From positions 1 through 21,077 of the forward strand of contig CALEQS010000200.1 in the NCBI GenBank assembly GCA_937907975.1: a stretch of DNA of 21,077 bases, given 5' to 3'. Of this stretch, positions 1 through 6,314 are shown piece after piece. The notes below the pieces were generated by a model. It was not told where the DNA came from. It worked only from the letters and a program-made list of their open reading frames with translations, and did no database searches. The position numbers and the translations under genes were made by a program. Source of the stretch: an uncultured Clostridia bacterium. GTDB lineage: Bacteria > Bacillota > Clostridia > Oscillospirales > Oscillospiraceae. Numbering within the stretch: position 1 is the first letter of the stretch; every line of letters starts with the position of its first letter.

Positions 1-1130
1 CAAATTCGGGTGTCCAAAAGCTTTACATATTTGTCGTGGAACGCCGTAAAGGTGCCTGCATCCAGTTCGTCACGGATGCGTTCCATCAGGTGGTTATAGA
101 ACCAGAGGTTATGCATGACCAGCAGACGCATGGCCAGCATCTCGTCCGCCTTGACCAGATGGCGCAGATAGGCGCGGGAGAAGGAGCGGCAGGTCGGGCA
201 CTGACAGTCCGGGTCCAGCGGCAGCGGATCTGTCTTATACTTCTCATTCTTAATGTTCATGGTGCCCTTCCAGGTGAAGAGCTTGCCGTGGCGGGCATTG
301 CGGGCAGGCATAACGCAGTCAAAGAAATCCACGCCCCGGGCCACGCCCTCAATGATATTGCTCGGAGTGCCCACGCCCATCAGATAGCGGGGCTTGTCAG
401 CCGGCATATAGGGCTCCACCGCTTCGATGATCTCGTACATTGTCTCGGTAGGCTCCCCCACTGCCAGGCCGCCGATGGCAAAGCCGTCGCAGTCCAGCTG
501 GGTGATCTGCTGCATATGCTTGATACGCAGGTCCGGGAAGGTGCATCCCTGGTTGATGCCGAAGAGCATCTGATGCGGGTTCACGCAGTCTGGCTGGGCA
601 TTCAGCCGCTTGTGCTCCGCAACACAGCGCTCCAGCCAGCGGTAGGTGCGCGCGCAGGATTTCTCTGCATATTCATAGGTCGCCGGGTTTTCCACGCACT
701 CATCAAAGGCCATGGCAATATCACTGCCCAGATTGGACTGGATGCGCATGGATTCCTCCGGCCCCATAAAGATCCGACGCCCATCCACATGAGAAGAGAA
801 CGTAACGCCCTCCTCCTTGATATTGCGCAGTTTGGCCAGAGAGAACACCTGAAACCCACCGCTGTCCGTCAGGATCGGGCCATACCAGTCCATAAACTTA
901 TGCAGGCCGCCCATCCGCTTTACCACGTCGTCGCCGGGACGGACATGGAGGTGATAGGTATTGGACAGCTCGATCTGGCAGTTCAGTTTTTCCAGATCAT
1001 GGGCAGACACGCCGCCCTTGATGGCCGCCTGGGTGCCCACGTTCATAAAGACCGGGGTCTGGGCCGTACCGTGAACGCAGGTGAACTCTCCCCGCCGGGC
1101 TCTGCCCTCTGTTTTCAAAACTCGAAACAT
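1..1130 (-). CDS. tgt: tRNA-guanine transglycosylase (queuine/preQ1 tRNA-ribosyltransferase), last base(s) off the window
   Basis: Exchanges guanine-34 in GUN anticodons for the queuosine precursor preQ1 in the cytoplasm. I read 376 codons from an ATG at 1130, preceded by AGGAG seven bases upstream. The catalytic DSGGFQ motif lies at residues 89-94, the substrate-loop region GVGTPSNIIEGV and the FDCVMPARNARHG segment with the second catalytic Asp follow, and the CxCxxC zinc-binding motif (CQCPTC) lies near residues 312-317. The reading frame reaches the window edge after DTRI with the two bases TG left over. At about 376 residues the protein already has the usual family length, so the gene probably stops (TGA) exactly at the edge. 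It lies downstream of queA on the same strand, the next step of the same pathway, but with a vanZ relic on the opposite strand in between. Confidence 0.95.
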   Translation of the reverse strand, partial: MFRVLKTEGRARRGEFTCVHGTAQTPVFMNVGTQAAIKGGVSAHDLEKLNCQIELSNTYHLHVRPGDDVVKRMGGLHKFMDWYGPILTDSGGFQVFSLAKLRNIKEEGVTFSSHVDGRRIFMGPEESMRIQSNLGSDIAMAFDECVENPATYEYAEKSCARTYRWLERCVAEHKRLNAQPDCVNPHQMLFGINQGCTFPDLRIKHMQQITQLDCDGFAIGGLAVGEPTETMYEIIEAVEPYMPADKPRYLMGVGTPSNIIEGVARGVDFFDCVMPARNARHGKLFTWKGTMNIKNEKYKTDPLPLDPDCQCPTCRSFSRAYLRHLVKADEMLAMRLLVMHNLWFYNHLMERIRDELDAGTFTAFHDKYVKLLDTRI

Positions 1131-1199
1131 AGAAAACTCCTGTTGTCATCCGATGCAGAGGGGCTTTCCCATCCCACTCCGCTGTGTTAAATTATTACT

Positions 1200-1230
1200 A
1201 TAAATATAATGAATATAATGATAAAAGCAA
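1200..1230. promoter_or_regulatory. AT-rich divergent promoter region between tgt and the vanZ relic
   Basis: About 50 bases that are almost pure A/T inside GC-rich surroundings. They contain a 9-bp tandem duplication, ATATAATGA twice at 1204-1221, which places two TATAAT boxes on the plus strand (1205-1210, 1214-1219). On the minus strand TTGCTT (1225-1230) with a 16-bp spacer to TATATT (1203-1208) is a plausible promoter for tgt. No good -35 box is visible for the plus strand. This is inference from motif match only. Confidence 0.4.
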
Positions 1231-1244
1231 AAAGGGATTCTTAC

Positions 1245-1437
1245 ATGAAAAAACAAAGTCTTTGGAAACCGCTCTCACTTCTGCCCGCACTGGCAATGCT
1301 GGCAGTGATCTTCTCCTTCTCCGCCCAGACCGGTACTCAGTCCGGCGGACTGAGCCAAGCCGTCAGGCGCACTGGGTCTATTAGAGCTTATACGTCATCT
1401 GATCCGCCGATACAAAAGAAAATGGCAGACAAACTGA
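1245..1437 (+). pseudogene. VanZ-family membrane protein relic, internal deletion with frameshift
   Basis: An ATG at 1245 after AAAGGGA opens a reading frame that looks like the N-terminus of VanZ-like proteins: a short basic start, one hydrophobic helix (LLPALAMLAVIFSFSAQ), then the family-typical T-G-x-Q-S-G-G-L-S pattern. Resemblance stops near 1365. In a different frame, codons from 1366 to the TGA at 1435-1437 read SGALGLLELIRHLIRRYKRK, which resembles the last membrane helix and basic tail of VanZ proteins. The simplest reading is that roughly 100 central residues were lost and the remaining ends were joined out of frame. As it stands, translation from 1245 gives only 66 residues, ending at 1445 with an unrelated tail. 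A short functional membrane peptide cannot be excluded. The family assignment rests on memory of motif patterns, not a search. Confidence 0.6.
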
Positions 1438-1476
1438 CAGTATAACGGTTTGCAGCAAAATCGTCAAGGTCACATA

Positions 1477-1520
1477 CCCCTGCTTCCCGCATAGGATAGA
1501 AGCAGGGGCATTTCTTTGAA
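1477..1520 (+). terminator. Terminator-like hairpin after the vanZ relic
   Basis: CCCCTGCTTC (1477-1486) pairs perfectly with GAAGCAGGGG (1499-1508) across a 12-base loop. On the plus strand it is followed by the T-rich stretch CATTTCTTTGAATTTTC, which suits a terminator for the original vanZ gene. On the minus strand no T-run follows, so it is less likely to stop queA transcription fully. It sits 17 bases past the queA stop codon. Confidence 0.55.
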
Positions 1521-1525
1521 TTTTC

Positions 1526-2548
1526 TCAGCTGATAAACATGGCGTCGCCAAAGGAGAAGAAGCGGTATTTCTCGCGTACAGCCTCGTTATAGGCATTCAG
1601 AATGTGCTCCCGGCCTGCCAGCGCAGACACCAGCATGATCAGGGTGGACTCCGGCAGGTGGAAATTGGTGACCAGGGCATCCATCACCTTGAAGCGGTAG
1701 CCCGGGTAAATAAAAATATTCGTCCAGCCGCCGGTGGCAGTCATGGTGCCATCCTCTGCCGCCCAGCTCTCCAGCGTGCGGCAGGAGGTCGTGCCCACAC
1801 AGATCACGCGGCCGCCGTTTTTCTTAGTCTCATTGATAATGTCGGCAGTCTCCTGAGGAATGACGCAGTATTCCGAGTGCATCTCATGTTCGGTGATCTC
1901 GTCCTCTTTCACCGGCCGGAAGGTGCCCAGACCCACATGGAGGGTCACATAGCACAGCTTAACGCCCATATCCTCGATCTGCTTCAGCAGCTCCGGGGTG
2001 AAATGCAGGCCCGCCGTGGGGGCCGCCGCAGAGCCGACCACCTTGGAATAAACCGTCTGATAGCGCTCCTGGTCCTTCAGTTCCGCTTTGATGTAAGGCG
2101 GCAGAGGCATCCGGCCCAGCTCCTCCAGGACCTCAAGGAAGATGCCCTTGTACTCAAAATGCACCAGGCGGTTGCCATCGGACAGCACCTTCTGCACCTC
2201 CGCCTGAAGCTGACCGTTACCAAAGGAGACGCGGGCGCCCTCGCGCAGCTTCTTGCCCGGGCGCACGAGGCACTCCCACACGTCGCCGCCCTTGTCCACC
2301 AGCAGCAGGATCTCCACCGTGCCGCCGGTAGGACGATGGCCGATGAGCCGGGCGGGCAGCACCCGGGAGTTATTCAGCACAAGGCAGTCCCCGGGGCGCA
2401 GGAACTGGGGCAGGTCATAAAAATGGTGGTGGCCGATCTCACCGGTGGTCTTGTCCAGCGTCATCAGCCGGGAGCCATCCCGGCGGTCAAGCGGAGTCTG
2501 CGCAATGAGCTCCGGGGGCAGGTCATAGTTAAAATCACTCGTCTTCAT
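1526..2548 (-). CDS. queA: S-adenosylmethionine:tRNA ribosyltransferase-isomerase
   Basis: Transfers and isomerises the ribose of S-adenosylmethionine onto preQ1-34 in tRNA, giving epoxyqueuosine. It acts after Tgt in queuosine synthesis. The 340-residue protein has the family length and recognisable stretches: N-terminal FDYDLPPELIAQ-like start (SDFNYDLPPELIAQTPL), D-R-R-D-G-S-R, the P-G-D-C-L-V-L-N-N-S/T-x-V segment, and the conserved S-x-A-A-P-T-A-G-L-H-F motif in the middle. I chose the ATG at 2548 because homologous sequence begins there and GGAAG lies upstream. The open frame extends 24 codons further but those residues are not family-like. A TATATT/TATAC-rich stretch at about 2571-2583 may hold its promoter, divergent from the lysine operon promoter. 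Confidence 0.96.
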   Translation of the reverse strand: MKTSDFNYDLPPELIAQTPLDRRDGSRLMTLDKTTGEIGHHHFYDLPQFLRPGDCLVLNNSRVLPARLIGHRPTGGTVEILLLVDKGGDVWECLVRPGKKLREGARVSFGNGQLQAEVQKVLSDGNRLVHFEYKGIFLEVLEELGRMPLPPYIKAELKDQERYQTVYSKVVGSAAAPTAGLHFTPELLKQIEDMGVKLCYVTLHVGLGTFRPVKEDEITEHEMHSEYCVIPQETADIINETKKNGGRVICVGTTSCRTLESWAAEDGTMTATGGWTNIFIYPGYRFKVMDALVTNFHLPESTLIMLVSALAGREHILNAYNEAVREKYRFFSFGDAMFIS

Positions 2549-2628
2549 AGAATGGAACTTCCGTCCTTTTGTATAAAATATAGGAGAGATGCCTGAACTA
2601 TTTTCTCCACCCTGACTCACTCTGCCGC

Positions 2629-2657
2629 TTGACGCACTTAATTTATTGTGTTAAAGT
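2629..2657 (+). promoter_or_regulatory. Sigma-A-type promoter with extended -10 for the lysine operon
   Basis: TTGACG (2629-2634), a 17-bp spacer, and TAAAGT (2652-2657), with TG at 2649-2650 giving an extended -10 element. The predicted start of transcription is near 2664-2666, only a few bases before the riboswitch helix P1. It lies in the divergent gap between queA and asd. Confidence 0.65.
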
Positions 2658-2667
2658 AAACAAAAAT

Positions 2668-2846
2668 GCGTGATAGAGGCGCGGAATTCATCAGTCCTCC
2701 AGCCGAGAGCACCGAGCTCAGTGAAGCTGGACAAAAGGGAATTCCGCCGAAGGAGCCGCTCTCCGGTGGGAAAGGCTGCCTGGGCGCAGGTGCGAACAGC
2801 CCTGCGACTGTCATCAGGATCACTTATCTGATGTTGAGCTGTCGCT
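2668..2846 (+). promoter_or_regulatory. Lysine riboswitch (L box) aptamer
   Basis: Five helices around a junction can be drawn. P1 is GTGATAG (2670-2676) with CTGTCGC (2839-2845). P2 is GCGGAATTC (2681-2689) with GAATTCCGC (2739-2747), perfect over 9 bp, with an upper stem TCCAGC/GCTGGA (2698-2703/2726-2731). P3 is around 2752-2780. P4 is CGCAGG/CCTGCG (2785-2790/2801-2806). P5 is CATCAG/CTGATG (2812-2817/2828-2833). Core strings match the known L-box consensus as I remember it from Bacillus lysC: GATAGAGG(C/T)GCG, GCCGAAG, (G/A)CTGTCA before P5, and GAGCTGTC closing P1. It precedes asd-dapA-dapB, which fits lysine sensing. Confidence 0.93.
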
Positions 2847-2899
2847 GCCTTTTGCATATTGGCCGGTCTGCGCCCGTCACCCGGACATTATAGTACAAA

Positions 2900-2935
2900 G
2901 CCAGCCGGTTTTTCAACCCGCTGGCGCTTTTTTTT
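2900..2935 (+). terminator. Intrinsic terminator forming the riboswitch expression platform
   Basis: GCCAGC-C-GGTT (2900-2910) pairs with AACC-C-GCTGGC (2915-2925) around a TTTC loop with one C/C mismatch. GC and eight T residues (2928-2935) follow, and the asd ribosome-binding site GGAGG comes directly after. This placement means lysine binding would most likely end transcription before asd. I could not resolve a convincing competing antiterminator; the GGCCGG stretch at 2861-2866 is one candidate partner for the 5' arm. Confidence 0.9.
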
Positions 2936-2948
2936 GGAGGTAATCATC

Positions 2949-4043
2949 ATGAAACAGTACAAAGTTGGTGTTGTTGGCTGTACCGGCATGGTCGGTCAGC
3001 GTTTTGTCACCCTGATGGAAAACCACCCCTGGTTCCAACTGACCGTTGTCGCCGCCAGCGCCCGCAGCGCCGGAAAGACCTATGAGGAGGCCGTCGCCCC
3101 CCGCTGGGCCATGGACACCCCCATCCCCGAGGAGGCCAAAAAGCTGGTCGTGATGGACGCCACTGCCGACATTGAAAAGATCGCCGCCGCCGTGGACTTT
3201 GTATTCTGCGCAGTCGACATGAAGAAGGACGAGATCCGCGCACTGGAGGAGGCCTATGCCAAACACGAGTGCCCGGTGGTGTCCAATAACTCCGCCCACC
3301 GCTTCACCCCCGATGTGCCCATGGTGGTGCCCGAGATCAATCCCGAACACCTGGAGGTCATTGCCGCCCAGCGCAAGCGTTTGGGCACCAAGCGCGGCTT
3401 CATTGCCGTCAAGTCCAACTGCTCCCTCCAGTCCTATGTGCCTGCTCTGCATCCCCTGCGCGCCAGGTACGGGCTGGACAAGGCGCTGGTGTGCACCTAT
3501 CAGGCCATCTCCGGTGCCGGCAAGACTTTTGAGACTTGGCCTGAGATGATCGACAACGTGATCCCCTACATCGGCGGTGAGGAAGAGAAGAGCGAGCAGG
3601 AGCCGCTGAAGCTCTGGGGCAAGGTGGAAGGCGACCATATCGTGAACGCCGACTCCCCCGCCATCACCGCTCAGTGCCTGCGCGTGCCGGTGTCCAACGG
3701 CCACATGGCCGCCGTGTTCATGTCCTTCCCCGACGGCAAAAAGCCCTCCATTGAAGAGATCAAGGACGTCTGGGCCGGCTTCAAGGGCCGCGCTCAGGAG
3801 CTGGAGCTGCCCTCCGCCCCCAAGCAGTTTCTCCACTATTTTGAGGAGAACGATCGTCCCCAGACCAAGCTGGATCGTATGCTGGAGAGAGGCATGGCCG
3901 TCTCCATCGGCCGCCTGCGCCCTGACACCCAGTATGACTATAAGTTTGTCTGCCTGTCCCACAACACCCTGCGCGGCGCCGCCGGCGGCGCTGTGCTTCT
4001 GGCCGAGCTGCTGTGCGCAGAGGGCTACATGGAAAGGAACTGA
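2949..4043 (+). CDS. asd: Aspartate-semialdehyde dehydrogenase (archaeal/fungal-like type)
   Basis: Reduces aspartyl phosphate to aspartate semialdehyde with NADPH, the branch point to lysine/diaminopimelate, threonine and methionine. The 364-residue protein starts at the ATG at 2949 behind GGAGG. It shows the nucleotide-binding GCTGMVGQRF (residues 10-19), the AASxRSAGKxY segment, VPEINPEHL, the catalytic cysteine C158 in SNCS, and RVPVSNGHM with the likely catalytic H252. The overall pattern (GMVGQRF, RSAGK, length) matches the archaeal/fungal-like branch rather than the classical bacterial one. The residues before the catalytic N-C are K-S instead of the more usual N-P. First gene after the lysine riboswitch; dapA follows after six bases. 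Confidence 0.95.
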   Translation: MKQYKVGVVGCTGMVGQRFVTLMENHPWFQLTVVAASARSAGKTYEEAVAPRWAMDTPIPEEAKKLVVMDATADIEKIAAAVDFVFCAVDMKKDEIRALEEAYAKHECPVVSNNSAHRFTPDVPMVVPEINPEHLEVIAAQRKRLGTKRGFIAVKSNCSLQSYVPALHPLRARYGLDKALVCTYQAISGAGKTFETWPEMIDNVIPYIGGEEEKSEQEPLKLWGKVEGDHIVNADSPAITAQCLRVPVSNGHMAAVFMSFPDGKKPSIEEIKDVWAGFKGRAQELELPSAPKQFLHYFEENDRPQTKLDRMLERGMAVSIGRLRPDTQYDYKFVCLSHNTLRGAAGGAVLLAELLCAEGYMERN

Positions 4044-4049
4044 TTTTTA

Positions 4050-4946
4050 ATGCGTAACCCCGTTTTTACCGGCGCCTGTGTCGCCATTGTCACCCCCTTC
4101 ACCGACGACAACAAGGTGGACTTTGACCAGTTCGGCCAGCTGATCGAGCGGCAGATCGCCGCCGGTACAGACGCCATCTGCGTCTGCGGCACCACCGGCG
4201 AGTCCGCCACCATGTCTCTGGAGGAGCACATGGAGACCGTGGAATACTGCATCAAGAAGGTCGCCGGCCGGGTTAAGGTCATTGCCGGTGCCGGCAGCAA
4301 CGACACCGCCGCTGCCCTGATGCTGTCCCAGCATGCCGAGGCCGCCGGTGCCGACGCCCTGCTGCTGGTGACCCCCTACTACAACAAGGCCACTCAGATG
4401 GGACTCATCAAGCACTATGAGTACATCGCCGACCGGGTGCACACCCCCATCATTCTCTACAACGTGCCCTCCCGCACCGGCTGCTCCTTCACCGCCGCCA
4501 CCTATCAGCAGCTGGCAAAGCACCCCAACATCTGCGGTGTCAAGGAGGCCAGCGGCAACTTCGGACTGATTCTTGAGACCCGCAGACTGTGCGGAGATGA
4601 CTTCTACATCTGGTCCGGCAACGACGATCAGGTCGTGCCCATGATGAGTCTGGGTGCCAAGGGTGTGATCTCGGTGGTGAGCAATGTTCTGCCTGAGGTC
4701 ATGGTCAAGATGAGCCACCTCTGCCTGGAAGGCAGCTTCGCGGAAGCCGCCAAGATGCAGATCGAATACAACGACCTGTGCAACGCTCTGTTCATGGAGG
4801 TCAATCCCATCCCCGTCAAGGCCGCCATGGAACTGATGGGCCTTTGCAGCGGCAACATCCGCCTGCCCCTGTGCGAGATGTCCCCCGAGCACCATGTCGC
4901 CCTGCGGGAGACCCTCTCTGCCTACGGCGTTGCGCTGAAAAACTGA
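4050..4946 (+). CDS. dapA: 4-hydroxy-tetrahydrodipicolinate synthase
   Basis: Condenses pyruvate with aspartate semialdehyde, the first committed step toward diaminopimelate and lysine. The 298-residue protein has the usual length and the expected TIM-barrel active site: T48-T49 in GTTGES, Y111, Y137 in LYNVPSRTG, R142 and the Schiff-base lysine K165 in GVKEASG. The start is six bases after the asd stop, with AAGGA near the end of asd as ribosome-binding site, so the two are very likely co-translated. Substrate channel logic is clear: asd makes its substrate and dapB uses its product. Whether the enzyme itself is feedback-inhibited by lysine cannot be told from the sequence by eye. Confidence 0.97.
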   Translation: MRNPVFTGACVAIVTPFTDDNKVDFDQFGQLIERQIAAGTDAICVCGTTGESATMSLEEHMETVEYCIKKVAGRVKVIAGAGSNDTAAALMLSQHAEAAGADALLLVTPYYNKATQMGLIKHYEYIADRVHTPIILYNVPSRTGCSFTAATYQQLAKHPNICGVKEASGNFGLILETRRLCGDDFYIWSGNDDQVVPMMSLGAKGVISVVSNVLPEVMVKMSHLCLEGSFAEAAKMQIEYNDLCNALFMEVNPIPVKAAMELMGLCSGNIRLPLCEMSPEHHVALRETLSAYGVALKN

Positions 4947-4956
4947 GGAGTCCGGC

Positions 4957-5718
4957 ATGGTACGAAAGATCATTATTTCCGGCTGCAACGGCCGCATGGG
5001 CCGGGTAGTCGAGAGCATCTGCGCGTCAGATCCCGATGTGAGCGTGGTGGCAGGCTTTGACGTCAGCCTGGAAAGCCGCGCCTTCCCTGTGTTCGTCTCC
5101 CCCGCCAACTTCACCGGCGAGGCTGATGCGGTGATCGACTTCTCCAGTCCCGCTGCGCTGGACGGCCTGCTGGCCTTTGCGCTGGAGCGCAGGGTGCCGC
5201 TGGTGCTGGCCACCACCGGCTACTCCGACGAGCAGCTGGCCCGGATCAACGAGGCCAGCAGGAGCATCCCCATCTTCCGCAGCGCGAATATGTCTCTAGG
5301 CATCAACGTCCTGCTGGAGCTGGTCAAAAAGGCCGCCGCTGTACTGGGCGACAGCTATGACATCGAGATCGTTGAAAAGCACCACAACCGCAAGGTGGAC
5401 GCCCCCAGCGGCACCGCTCTGATGATCGCCGATGCCGCAGCAGGTGCGCTGAATTTCAAGCCGGAGTATGTCTATGAGCGACACAGCGTCCGTCAAAGCC
5501 GGGACAAGAAAGAGATCGGCATCAGCTCCGTCCGCGGCGGTACCATTGTCGGCATTCACGAGATCATGTTCGCCGGCCGGGACGAGATCATCGAGATCAA
5601 GCACACCGCCATGAGCCGCGAGATCTTCGCCAGCGGCGCGGTCAAGGCCGCAAAATTCCTGGCCGGTGTGAGCAAGCCCGGTATGTACGACATGTCCATG
5701 CTGGTGGAAAACAACTAA
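4957..5718 (+). CDS. dapB: 4-hydroxy-tetrahydrodipicolinate reductase
   Basis: Reduces the DapA product to tetrahydrodipicolinate with NAD(P)H. The 253-residue protein has the N-terminal dinucleotide-binding GCNGRMG (residues 9-15), the ATTG turn (85-88), and the family signature from E140 to A154, read as E-K-H-H-N-R-K-V-D-A-P-S-G-T-A, with catalytic H142 and K146. The ATG at 4957 is preceded by GAGGAG and lies ten bases after dapA. A short GC-rich hairpin separates it from the next gene. The rest of the diaminopimelate branch is not in this window. Confidence 0.97.
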   Translation: MVRKIIISGCNGRMGRVVESICASDPDVSVVAGFDVSLESRAFPVFVSPANFTGEADAVIDFSSPAALDGLLAFALERRVPLVLATTGYSDEQLARINEASRSIPIFRSANMSLGINVLLELVKKAAAVLGDSYDIEIVEKHHNRKVDAPSGTALMIADAAAGALNFKPEYVYERHSVRQSRDKKEIGISSVRGGTIVGIHEIMFAGRDEIIEIKHTAMSREIFASGAVKAAKFLAGVSKPGMYDMSMLVENN

Positions 5719-5751
5719 GCGGCGCATGGGTATTCCCCTGCACCGCGCCGC
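5719..5751 (+). other. GC-rich intercistronic hairpin between dapB and the ACT gene
   Basis: GCGGCGC (5719-5725) begins directly after the dapB stop and pairs with GCGCCGC (5745-5751). A small GGG/CCC stem can form inside. There is no T-run, so it is not a terminator. The ribosome-binding site of the next gene (AAAAGGAG) starts right after the stem, so the hairpin may protect the upstream message end or tune translation of the ACT protein. Confidence 0.5.
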
Positions 5752-5768
5752 AAAAGGAGCATCCGGAA

Positions 5769-6254
5769 ATGGAACATAAAATCACAAAAATCTCCTATGC
5801 CAATGATGTGACCCTCATCACGCTGTCCGCTCTGCCCAGCGGAAAGGCCGTAAGTCAGGTGCTGACCGCATTTGCCGCCAGCGGGATCAACGTCGACATG
5901 ATCTCCCAGACCGCCCCGCAGGGCGGCTCCATGCGGCTGAGCTTCACCGTATCCGACCGGGATCTGAGTCAGGTGCTGACGATTCTTGGCCAGATCAGCA
6001 ACGGAAGCAAGGGTTTGAATCCCGAGATCCTGCCCGGCAACTGCAAGATCGCCTTTTTTGACGCCGACATGGTGAACACTCCCGGCGTGGCGGCCAAGGT
6101 ATTCTCTCTGCTCAGCGAAGCCGAGATCCAGATCATGCTGGTCACCACCTCTGACGTGGACATTTCCATTCTGGTCAGCGCCCACGAGCTGGGTGATGCG
6201 CTGAGCGTCATGCAGAACGCCTTTGGCGTCACCCCCGAGGAAGTCAACTTCTAA
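5769..6254 (+). CDS. Free-standing aspartokinase-like ACT-domain protein (regulatory part only)
   Basis: A 161-residue protein with two ACT domains (about 14-75 and 93-152) that resembles the C-terminal regulatory half of lysine-sensitive aspartokinases. Domain one has the SGINVDMISQ pattern and domain two has NTPGVAAKVFSLLSEAEIQI followed by a (T/S)TSxxxIS-like strand. There is no kinase domain (no KFGG motif), and no alternative upstream frame could supply one because dapB ends just before. ATG 5769 follows AAAAGGAG. As the last gene of the riboswitch-controlled asd-dapA-dapB unit, it may act as a regulatory subunit for an aspartokinase encoded elsewhere, like the beta subunit made from the lysC gene in other bacteria. 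That role is inference. A stand-alone amino-acid sensor is the alternative. Confidence 0.85.
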   Translation: MEHKITKISYANDVTLITLSALPSGKAVSQVLTAFAASGINVDMISQTAPQGGSMRLSFTVSDRDLSQVLTILGQISNGSKGLNPEILPGNCKIAFFDADMVNTPGVAAKVFSLLSEAEIQIMLVTTSDVDISILVSAHELGDALSVMQNAFGVTPEEVNF

Positions 6255-6270
6255 TCATTGCCCAAGCAAG

Positions 6271-6306
6271 CAAAAGTGCCCGAACCGCATGGTTCGGGCA
6301 CTTTTT
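6271..6306. terminator. Bidirectional intrinsic terminator between the lys and his operons
   Basis: AAAAGTGCCCGAACC (6272-6286) pairs perfectly over 15 bp with GGTTCGGGCACTTTT (6291-6305) around a GCAT tetraloop. The flanking A and T runs give a T-tract on both strands (five T on plus, four on minus). It lies between the convergent ends of the ACT gene and hisE and should serve both operons. Confidence 0.93.
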
Positions 6307-6314
6307 GCTTCAAA

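Noticed and set aside
36..1190. Long plus-strand open frame opposite tgt
   Set aside because: The minus strand encodes a full Tgt with all motifs; the plus frame has no family resemblance and is a shadow in GC-rich codon context.
2666..2893. Plus-strand open frame across the asd leader
   Set aside because: The stretch is explained base for base by the lysine riboswitch; the encoded peptide has no recognisable features.
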